Under the pieces are notes generated by a model that worked only from the letters and a program-made list of their open reading frames with translations, did no database searches and had not been told where the DNA came from. This document shows, piece after piece, positions 34,449-41,078 of a stretch of DNA of 64,000 nt. Both the position numbers and the translations under genes were made by a program. Numbering within the stretch: position 1 is the first letter of the stretch; each line of letters opens with the position of its first letter. This DNA is from a bacterium. Its GTDB lineage: Bacteria > UBP18 > UBA7526. Where the stretch lies: NCBI GenBank assembly GCA_030615855.1, contig JAUWYL010000003.1:1-64000 (forward strand), written 5' to 3'.

Positions 34449-35061
34449 TTGTTAGCACCTCAGTTAAACTTTTTCCTTGAATTACTTTTCCCTCTTTAAT
34501 AATTCTCCCTATTAGCCTCTCTTTTGCCTTTTGCTTTTTAGTAAATTCCCTAAGGGTTAAGATATATGGGGAAACTACATTTCCAAAGGTATCCATTAAT
34601 TCCATATTCAGGGAGTCGAATTTTCGCTCTACCTTCTTCTTTTCTTTCTGGCGGGAAACCAGTACTAAAAGGTCGATGTCGCTATCGGAACTTTCTCTAC
34701 CTTGAGCAAAACTTCCAAAAAGTATTACGGAGACTACTGTTCTATTAAAGGATTTAGTTATTTTCTTTAATGCTGTCTGAAGCAAGCCTGCCTCTTTTTT
34801 AAATAAAGGTTGGAGCACATGAGAGACTAAATAATTTGTTTCTTTTAAACCGAATAAATGAGCCTTACCTACCTTCTGTCTAGTGACTATTCCTTCGTTT
34901 ATCAATTCTCTTAATGCCAAATGGCAGGTTCTATGGTTCAGTCCGCTGAGTTGGGCTATTTGACGACCGGTTATTTCTATTTTACTTTTAAATAATACAC
35001 GCAATATTTTAATCTTAGATCTCTGTCCCAATACCTCTTCCAAGACATTGTGCATACGCAT
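34438..35061 (-). CDS. Winged-helix + minimal nucleotidyltransferase fusion
   Basis: 207 residues. The N-terminal part (about 1-75) is a winged helix (I-T-G-R-Q-I-A-Q-L-S-G-L-N-H-R-T). The C-terminal MNT domain has G-S-F-A-Q-G-R-E-S-S-D-S-D-I-D-L-L-V, the G-S and D-x-D catalytic signature. It could autoregulate through its DNA-binding domain and AMPylate its partner, as MNT antitoxins do. It has its own promoter. Confidence 0.85.
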   Translation of the reverse strand: MRMHNVLEEVLGQRSKIKILRVLFKSKIEITGRQIAQLSGLNHRTCHLALRELINEGIVTRQKVGKAHLFGLKETNYLVSHVLQPLFKKEAGLLQTALKKITKSFNRTVVSVILFGSFAQGRESSDSDIDLLVLVSRQKEKKKVERKFDSLNMELMDTFGNVVSPYILTLREFTKKQKAKERLIGRIIKEGKVIQGKSLTEVLTIDS

Positions 35062-35116
35062 ACAACGGCCTCACTTTCTGGATAATTTTATTACCTATAT
35101 GGCTAATTTATTAACC

Positions 35117-35145
35117 AATATATCATAGGATTATTTGATTGTCAA
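35117..35145 (-). promoter_or_regulatory. Sigma-70-type promoter of the nucleotidyltransferase pair
   Basis: TTGACA (35145-35140) and TATATT (35122-35117) on the minus strand, 17 bases apart. The -10 lies about 55 bases upstream of the gene. It could also drive gspF-gspM after the terminator behind gspE. Confidence 0.8.
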
Positions 35146-35636
35146 CCCCCTTAGACTTTTTAAAAATTTATTGTCAATTCATAAGATTCAGTAAACTAAA
35201 AAATTTCTGATCGAAAGTCTAATGGGATCAAGCGATTGGTCAGTAAGCACAAATTACAACTCAAATCGAAACTTTTGTCAAGTAATTTCAATTGCAGTCG
35301 AAACTTTTGAGACTAAAGACACAGGATTAAAAACCTGCCATCTCTCCCTCGCTGTCGCTCGGAGTAACCAGTAACCAGTGTACAGTTTACAGCAAAAGAA
35401 TATCAGATTACCAGTATATCAGATGGAGAGGGATAGATATCAGAAATCAGATAAATCTGATACTCTGACCATCTGAATTCTCATTCTGAGACTCTGATGT
35501 TCTGCATTCTGAGCATCGCGAAGAATCTAGCCAGTTTATCTGGCGTCTAATCTATAGTTTTACTGGTTACTGTTTGCTGGTTACTGTAAACCTCTATTCT
35601 ACTATTCACTGATAGTAAGTATACCATACTCCTCTT
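35146..35636. other. Gene-free spacer between gspE and the nucleotidyltransferase pair
   Basis: No supported ORF. 35337-35368 copies the boundary sequence found before gspF (TCTCCCTCGCTGTCGCTCGG) but has no gene attached. 35365-35400 and 35559-35590 are AGTAACCAGT/ACTGGTTACTG arrays in opposite orientation. 35400-35520 holds ATATCAGAT, TCTGATAC and ATTCTGA words. 35576-35605 is an exact copy of 9151-9180. Confidence 0.7.
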
Positions 35637-35680
35637 AAAAAAGCAAAAAAGCCACTACATTCATGTGACATAGTGGCTCT
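35637..35680 (-). terminator. Rho-independent terminator after gspE
   Basis: On the minus strand AGCCACTA pairs with TAGTGGCT around a 13-nt loop and is followed by TTTTTTGCTTTTTTAAG. It lies about 35 bases after the gspE stop, so gspC-D-E end here and gspF onwards needs another promoter. Confidence 0.85.
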
Positions 35681-35715
35681 TACTTACTTTCCTACTTTTT
35701 TACTTTTATACTCTT

Positions 35716-37503
35716 TTAGACTACTATTTCCTGGGTGACGCGCAGGACTTCTTCTAAGGTGGTGATTCCAGATAAGATCTTCTCCACCCCTGCCTGCTGT
35801 AAGGTGGTCATCCCTTTGGAGACGGCCTTCTGCTTTATAAGGTTGGTCTCTTTCTTATTGGTAATCATATCCCTTATCTCATCATCTATTACTAATAGTT
35901 CGAAGATCCCGGTCCTTCCCCAATATCCAGTATCGAGACAAAAAGGACAACCCTTTCCTCTCCAGAGAACTCCCTCCGGGCCAGAGGCCCTCTGAGCCGG
36001 CGGCCCTTCCCTCCGGGGCAGAGCCCCCTCTCTCCGAGCCAGAGGCTCTTCCGAGCCGGAGGCTGGGGCGGAGCCTTTAAGGTCAGAAGGTTTCAATCCC
36101 ACCTCTGCTAAGGACTCTGGCGTTGGAGTATAGGACTCCTTGCATTTTGGGCAGATGAGGCGAACTAATCTCTGGGCCATGATCCCGATTATTGAAGAAG
36201 AGGCAAGATAGGGCTCCACCCCCATCTCGAGTAGTCTGGTAATGGCTCCGGCAGCATCATTGGTATGGAGAGTAGAGAAGACCAAGTGGCCGGTTAAAGC
36301 AGCGTGGATGGCAATCTCTGCGGTCTCGAAGTCTCGGATCTCACCCACCATCATAACATCCGGGTCCTGCCTCACAATAGACCTTAATCCAGAAGCAAAG
36401 GTTAAACCGATCTTGGGCTTTACCTGTATCTGTCCGATCCCCTCTAACTGATACTCAATGGGATCCTCCACAGTAATGATGTTTTTGTCCGGGGTATTAA
36501 TGCGGTCTAAAGCACTATACAGAGTGGTCGTCTTACCTGACCCTGTTGGCCCAGTATTCAGTATGATACCATGGGAACTTTTGATTAATTTGAGGAGCTT
36601 TTCCAGGTTCTTTTGAGAGAAGCCTAAGTTCTCCAATCTGAAGGACATACTCGACTTATCCAATAACCTCATCACTACCCTCTCCCCAAAGAAGGTGGGA
36701 ATTACTGAGACTCGGATATCAATGTCCTTTCCCGCCATCTTGATACTTATTCTTCCATCCTGGGGAAGCCTTCTCTCAGCAATATTTAAGCTGGCCATTA
36801 CTTTTACCCGAGAGACGATGGCCGGTTGATGACTACGCTCATTACGCAGAATATCATATAGCACGCCATCTACTCTATATCGTATCCTCAGTTCCTTCTC
36901 AAAGGGCTCGATGTGGATATCACTGGCCCTCTTCTTTAAGGCCTCAATAATGAGGGAGTCAACGAACTTAATAATGGGTGGTTTGGAAGCCAAGTCCAAT
37001 AAATCCTCTGCCCCTTCAAATGTTCCTTCCCCTTTTCCAAAATCAACCTTCTCAAACTCCTTTATGATTTCAGTGGCGCTCTCTCCCTCCTGGGCACCAT
37101 AACCCCTTTCAATCCCTTTGAGAATCTCCTCTTCCGGAACGATGACCATCCTTAGAGGATGGGTCAGGATAAGGCGGAGATTATCAATGGGACCAGGGTC
37201 CAAAGGATCAGAGGTAGCCACCCTCTCTCCTTTCAGGGGAAGAAGGCAACACCTCTTGAGGAAAGAATGGGAGAGTTCAGAGAGTCCCTCAGAATCGATA
37301 TCCTCATCTGAGAGATGGTCCAAGTAGGGGACATGAAGTTTTTCACTCAAGACCCGCAGAATCTCTTCCTGAGTAAGAAACTTTAGTTGTAAGAGAACCT
37401 TATCTAATCTCTCATTGGTCCTTCCCTGTAAGTCTAAAGCCTCTTTTAATTCTTCCTTAGTTATCTTCTTATCCTTCAGGAGGATCTCACCCAGATTCTC
37501 CAT
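35716..37503 (-). CDS. gspE: T2SS ATPase GspE with a repeat insert in its zinc domain
   Basis: GspE powers pseudopilus assembly. The 595 residues have an N-terminal GspE_N domain (about 1-150) and a catalytic domain with Walker A (G-P-T-G-S-G-K-T-T-T), D-P-I-E-Y-Q, the Walker B region, H-T-N-D-A-A-G-A and the four-cysteine metal site. C-P-K-C (near 448) and C-P-F-C (near 514) of that site are held apart by about 27 extra residues (476-509, rich in R, E, G, P and A). These are encoded by an array of mini-hairpins. The insert is in a loop, so activity is probably retained. Confidence 0.94.
   Translation of the reverse strand: MENLGEILLKDKKITKEELKEALDLQGRTNERLDKVLLQLKFLTQEEILRVLSEKLHVPYLDHLSDEDIDSEGLSELSHSFLKRCCLLPLKGERVATSDPLDPGPIDNLRLILTHPLRMVIVPEEEILKGIERGYGAQEGESATEIIKEFEKVDFGKGEGTFEGAEDLLDLASKPPIIKFVDSLIIEALKKRASDIHIEPFEKELRIRYRVDGVLYDILRNERSHQPAIVSRVKVMASLNIAERRLPQDGRISIKMAGKDIDIRVSVIPTFFGERVVMRLLDKSSMSFRLENLGFSQKNLEKLLKLIKSSHGIILNTGPTGSGKTTTLYSALDRINTPDKNIITVEDPIEYQLEGIGQIQVKPKIGLTFASGLRSIVRQDPDVMMVGEIRDFETAEIAIHAALTGHLVFSTLHTNDAAGAITRLLEMGVEPYLASSSIIGIMAQRLVRLICPKCKESYTPTPESLAEVGLKPSDLKGSAPASGSEEPLARREGALPRREGPPAQRASGPEGVLWRGKGCPFCLDTGYWGRTGIFELLVIDDEIRDMITNKKETNLIKQKAVSKGMTTLQQAGVEKILSGITTLEEVLRVTQEIVV
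35971..36082. repeat. Tandem mini-hairpins inside gspE
   Basis: Plus-strand units include GGGCC-AGA-GGCCC, GGGGC-AGA-GCCCC, GAGCC-AGA-GGCTC and GAGCC-GGA-GGCT, joined by short TCT/CCT linkers. The unit type matches the arrays in ychF and gspL and the spacer hairpins at 5142-5175 and 40944-41010. Confidence 0.85.
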
Positions 37504-37505
37504 AA

Positions 37506-39437
37506 TTACTTCCTCTCAAACTCCTCTATCTCTTCCCTCTTTCTCTCAGTCAGGGCTTCGACCTCCTCTGGAGTAGTAACCACATGAGGGGTGAGAAAGA
37601 TGACCAAGCTTATCTTCTCTGTGACCTCTATCTTTCTCTTGAAGAGCCAGCCCAATCCCGGAATCCTTCCCAGTCCGGGGACCCTTCTCTCCACAACAGA
37701 TTTATCTTCTCTCAGTAGGCCCCCAATAACAATGGTCTGGCCATCCCTGACCGTCACTGTGGTATCTGTCTCCCTCTTGGCTAAAACCGGAGCATCGTGT
37801 ATCGTCTCTGCTAATACTTTCTGAATCTCCTGATGAATCTTTAAGGTAACAAATCCCTCAGGATTTATCTGGGGGGTGATCTTCAAGTTTATTCCCACAT
37901 CCTCATAGGTATAGGTCTTTACCACCGTCTCATCTTCCGTTAGCCGAGAGGCAGTAACCATGGGGACCCTCTTCCCCACCTTGATCTCCGCCTCCTGATT
38001 ATTATTCACCAAGAGATAGGGGGTAGATAGGATATTGAATTCAGAATCAGTCTTATAGAGGTTAACCAGGGCAGCGATATTGGCTGGCTCATTCTTATAT
38101 AATCCCAGGGTCATGCCATACAACGTCCCAGCCAAGTACTCTGGTCTCATCCCAAAGTGAGTCACCGCGAGGGGCCGATGGGCATGGTCGAGCCGAAATT
38201 CTTCTAATGCTGCCCATTCCACTCCTAAGTTCAGGAACTTCTCTAAAGTGACCTCTGCTACCAGAGCCTCCACTAAGACCTGTTGGCGGGGGATGTCTAG
38301 TTTCTCAATAATCTTCTCTAATTCTTCATACTGAGTGGGAGCAGCAATGATGATGAGGGCATTGGTCAATTTATCAGCCACGATAGTAGGCTTGGCCTCT
38401 ATGGCCAGGGCCTTCCCCTTTCCCACTCTGCGAGCAACCATCTTGGCATACATCTCGGTCAAAACCTTGGCTAAGTCCTCAGCAGTCGAGTTCTTGAGAT
38501 AGTAGACGTGGATCATCTCCTTCCCTGGAGGAGGCTTCTTATCGATCTCTTCCACAATGGTCATCATTCTCCTTATATTAGAGGAGACATCTGTAATGAT
38601 GACCGTATTGGCAGGGGGATAGGTAATGAGATTTCCTCCCGGAGAGATTAAAGGGGTCAAGAGGCTTCGTACCTGATCGCAGGCAGCATACTCTAAGGGG
38701 ATGAGCTGGGTGATAATCTTATCCTCTGGGCTTATCCTTTCAACCTCTCTTCCCACTCTGGTCTCAATGCTCTTCCCTTTCGCTTCCCTTGAGGGAATGA
38801 CCTTTATCACCTCTCCCGCCGGAACCGTGGTATAGCCCTTCACCTCTAAGATAGACTCTAAGACGTGATATACCTCTTCTAAGGGAATCTTGGTGGGGGA
38901 GATGATGGTTACCTTCCCCCTCACCTTCTCATCGATGACGAAGTTCTTTCCGGTCAATTCGCTTATTGCTTTAATCACTACCTTAATATCAGCATCCTTG
39001 AAATCTAAGGAGACGAGATTCCGGGGTAAGGGTTTCTTAGTAACTTTCTTCTCCTTTGGTGAGATTCTCAAGGAGAGTCTATCTTTCTGGCTGGTTGCTT
39101 TATACTCTGCTGGTTTTTTCAGGTCTATGACCACCCGACTGATACTCTTCGGTCTATCCTTATACTGGGCAGACCTTATGCTCTTCACCAATGGATGATC
39201 GACTACCAATTCTCTCTTAGGCCAGGCATGGATGGTATTGGAAAGGTCTACTACCATACGATTCGGTTTGGTAAGGAGAAAGATATTATAATCATGGGGA
39301 GAAGGGAGGGTAATATTGACCATTGCCTCCTCTCCCTTGGGTAGAAAAGTTATTTTCGTTAATTTACCTACCGCCCCAGAAAGGCTACTTCCCAATAGCA
39401 GGAAAATTAAAGACGAAATTATTATTCTTGTTTTCAT
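37506..39437 (-). CDS. gspD: T2SS secretin GspD with an N-terminal AMIN domain
   Basis: The outer-membrane channel of the system. 643 residues: signal peptide (about 1-22), AMIN domain (about 25-125), N0 and two or three N domains (about 140-380) and the C-terminal secretin domain (about 400-625, with V-P-G-L-G-R-I-P-G-L-G-W-L-F). AMIN domains bind peptidoglycan and are typical of PilQ rather than GspD, so this is a PilQ/GspD hybrid layout. It lies between gspC and gspE with two bases before gspE. Confidence 0.94.
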   Translation of the reverse strand: MKTRIIISSLIFLLLGSSLSGAVGKLTKITFLPKGEEAMVNITLPSPHDYNIFLLTKPNRMVVDLSNTIHAWPKRELVVDHPLVKSIRSAQYKDRPKSISRVVIDLKKPAEYKATSQKDRLSLRISPKEKKVTKKPLPRNLVSLDFKDADIKVVIKAISELTGKNFVIDEKVRGKVTIISPTKIPLEEVYHVLESILEVKGYTTVPAGEVIKVIPSREAKGKSIETRVGREVERISPEDKIITQLIPLEYAACDQVRSLLTPLISPGGNLITYPPANTVIITDVSSNIRRMMTIVEEIDKKPPPGKEMIHVYYLKNSTAEDLAKVLTEMYAKMVARRVGKGKALAIEAKPTIVADKLTNALIIIAAPTQYEELEKIIEKLDIPRQQVLVEALVAEVTLEKFLNLGVEWAALEEFRLDHAHRPLAVTHFGMRPEYLAGTLYGMTLGLYKNEPANIAALVNLYKTDSEFNILSTPYLLVNNNQEAEIKVGKRVPMVTASRLTEDETVVKTYTYEDVGINLKITPQINPEGFVTLKIHQEIQKVLAETIHDAPVLAKRETDTTVTVRDGQTIVIGGLLREDKSVVERRVPGLGRIPGLGWLFKRKIEVTEKISLVIFLTPHVVTTPEEVEALTERKREEIEEFERK

Positions 39438-39469
39438 TCTATCTCCTTGCCACCGCCGAATTACAAAAC

Positions 39470-39572
39470 AAGTTGGATTAGTGTATTAGGTAGACTTTTA
39501 GGATATTAGTTGGATTAGTGTATTAGGTGGATTAGGTGAAAGTTAATTCAACTAGTCCAACTCATCCAACTA
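39470..39572. repeat. TTGGATTAGTGTATTAGG array and inverse
   Basis: GTTGGATTAGTGTATTAGG occurs twice (39471-39489 and 39509-39527) with GTGGATTAGG, then TCCAACTCATCCAACTAAT in the opposite sense. TCTGCGTCTTTGC/GCGCTTCTGCG words follow to 39627. Confidence 0.8.
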
Positions 39573-39627
39573 ATTTACCAGTCTAACTATCCTTTTCTGC
39601 GTCTTTGCTTCTTCAGCGCTTCTGCGT

Positions 39628-40470
39628 TTAATCTTTTATCTCATAGGTCAAAGTGATGGGACGACCGCCCCTCTCTACTTCCACACTGATGATCGGTCTA
39701 TCCTTCACCTCTTTATACATCTGAATAGCCCTCTCAATACTGTCCAGCCTCTGGCCCTCAACCCCTTTGATGATATCTCCATCCCTCACGCCCAAGCTCT
39801 CAGCCAAGCTCCCCTTCTTGACATCATCTAACCTGAAGCCTCTTATCTGACCAGCCTCTAAGTAAGGTGCAACCTTCACCTGGGCAAGGAGCTGGTTGGG
39901 GTTACTGATCACTGAGGTGAATTTACTTCTGGAAAACGACCATCTATTGCTGGCCACCTTTTCCACCAAACGGGAAGTATCAGAAGTCATACCAGGAAGA
40001 AAGTTCTCACCATAAACTGCCAGGGAGACCAGACCGGCTGAGGTCTTCAAGACAACATGGTCTCTCTCAATCTTGACTATCTCATTTTCCCCTACCAAGT
40101 CCCCTTTCTTGTAGACTTCCTCCTTCTTAGTATCAGGATCCTCAATGATGCATAGGGATTCCAGGCCCTCTACGACAATGGTCCCCTTCAGTTTTAGATT
40201 CGATACTATACCAGGTAGGGTTTCCAATAGCCCTTCTTCAAGTGAGACCCCTTCTTCCCCAGCAGCAAAGAGATTTCTTTCTATAATAATAGAATAATGT
40301 TCATAGAGCCTGGGTTCCTCTTTCACTTCCTCTTTTCCTGGAGGAAGCGGAGGAGGCTTAGGAACCGCTACCTTTCCCACGCGGGCAAAGGAAAGGGAGA
40401 TATCAATAATAATGGTAAGTGCGATAACGATGAGAACTACATTCAGGATCAGAAAATATTTCTTCAGCAT
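39628..40470 (-). CDS. gspC: T2SS subunit GspC (PDZ type)
   Basis: 280 residues: N-terminal membrane helix (about 9-30), a proline-rich linker, the homology region that binds GspD N0 (about 60-160) and a C-terminal PDZ domain (about 205-275, G-D-I-I-K-G-V-E-G-Q). GspC links the inner-membrane platform to the secretin. It starts 19 bases after the tRNA-Asn 3' end and is the first protein gene of the operon. Confidence 0.9.
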   Translation of the reverse strand: MLKKYFLILNVVLIVIALTIIIDISLSFARVGKVAVPKPPPLPPGKEEVKEEPRLYEHYSIIIERNLFAAGEEGVSLEEGLLETLPGIVSNLKLKGTIVVEGLESLCIIEDPDTKKEEVYKKGDLVGENEIVKIERDHVVLKTSAGLVSLAVYGENFLPGMTSDTSRLVEKVASNRWSFSRSKFTSVISNPNQLLAQVKVAPYLEAGQIRGFRLDDVKKGSLAESLGVRDGDIIKGVEGQRLDSIERAIQMYKEVKDRPIISVEVERGGRPITLTYEIKD

Positions 40471-40489
40471 CTTTTCCTCTCTTCAAATC

Positions 40490-40800
40490 TGGCTCCGGAG
40501 GAGGGATTCGAACCCCCGACCAAGTGGTTACAGATTCTCTCCAAATTTCTTTAGAGTCTGGACTCTCTCTTTCCCGTGTCCCATCTGGCTCTGCCAGACA
40601 GGATTTAGGGAGCGGGTGTATAGTCTCTGCACGTTCCCTCCGAAGCTTTAGCCTAGGAGGGCTTCGCTCAGGATTACCTTACCCGCCGATGAGACGGGGT
40701 TAGGCTTCCCTGAATTAGCCCGCTTTTTCAATCCGACTTTCGACGGAAAGCTGCAACTTTCTGGTTACAGCCACCTGCGCTACCACTGCGCTACTCCGGA
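40490..40800 (-). tRNA. tRNA-Asn (GTT) interrupted by a group I intron
   Basis: Exon 1 (40800-40767) and exon 2 (40530-40490) join to a normal 75-nt tRNA. The acceptor pairs TCCGGAG with CTCCGGA, the D arm is GCGC-AGTGGTA-GCGC, the anticodon stem is GGTGG with CCACT around the loop CTGTTAA (anticodon GTT), the T arm is GGGGG-TTCGAAT-CCCTC, and an encoded CCA follows. Without splicing no cloverleaf forms. The intron falls between the second and third anticodon bases. A perfect promoter lies directly upstream, and gspC follows. Confidence 0.95.
40531..40766 (-). ncRNA. Group I (IC3-like) self-splicing intron, 236 nt, in tRNA-Asn
   Basis: P1 pairs exon GGCTGT plus AAC with the internal guide GTTGCAGCT, placing the required U.G wobble exactly at the 5' splice site. 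The core reads TTCAGGGAAGCCTAA (40715-40701, P4 side), AAGGTAATCCTGAGCGAAGCC, then GTGCAGAGACTATA (40632-40619, P7) and AAAGAGAGAGTCC (40572-40560, P7 partner). These match, almost base for base, the core I recall from the Anabaena tRNA-Leu(UAA) intron. The intron ends in G (40531), as group I introns do. It carries no homing-endonuclease ORF. Confidence 0.93.
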
Positions 40801-40815
40801 GCATCCTTAAATAAC

Positions 40816-40844
40816 ATTATACCAAGCAATATCTTATTTGTCAA
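40816..40844 (-). promoter_or_regulatory. Consensus sigma-70 promoter of tRNA-Asn and probably gspC-D-E
   Basis: TTGACA (40844-40839) and TATAAT (40821-40816) on the minus strand with a 17-base spacer; both hexamers are perfect consensus. Transcription would start a few bases before the mature tRNA 5' end. With no terminator before gspC, it likely feeds the secretion operon. Confidence 0.9.
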
Positions 40845-40850
40845 ATATCA

Positions 40851-40892
40851 AAAAAAAGAGCACTTTGACCGTTTGGGATTAAGTGCTCTTTT
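40851..40892 (-). terminator. Rho-independent terminator upstream of tRNA-Asn
   Basis: AGAGCACTT (40857-40865) pairs with AAGTGCTCT (40881-40889) around 15 nt, with eight T on the minus-strand exit side and T-rich sequence on the other, so it can work in both directions. It ends the transcript of the HhH genes at 41-45 kb. Confidence 0.85.
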
Positions 40893-40934
40893 TATCAGCA
40901 TGATTTGCGTTCTTTTCTTTTGGCGTCTTTTAGT

Positions 40935-41075
40935 TTCAGCCTCAGCCAGAGGCTGATGAGCCTATGGCTCAAGAGGCTGATCTCCGCCACATTGATGGCG
41001 GACAGGCACCTTTGGCGGAAAATTTAGCGTCTTGGCGGCTGCAATTCGCGTCTTGTTTATTCGCGTTTATTCGCG
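40935..41075. repeat. Mini-hairpin array and TTCGCGTC words
   Basis: CAGCC-AGA-GGCTG, GAGCC-TAT-GGCTC and TCCGCC-ACATTGAT-GGCGGA follow one another, then TTTGGCGGAAAATTTAGCG. After that come GCAATTCGCGTCTTG and TATTCGCGTTTATTCGCGTC words up to the next gene's stop. Confidence 0.8.
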
Positions 41076-41078
41076 TCT

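Noticed and set aside
40500-40800. Reading the tRNA as two separate tRNA halves or as an intronless tRNA with anticodon GTA
   Set aside because: Neither half folds alone. The GTAA at exon 1 is the exon-intron junction. Only removal of 40531-40766 restores a 7-base anticodon loop, and that cut also satisfies the U.G and terminal-G rules.
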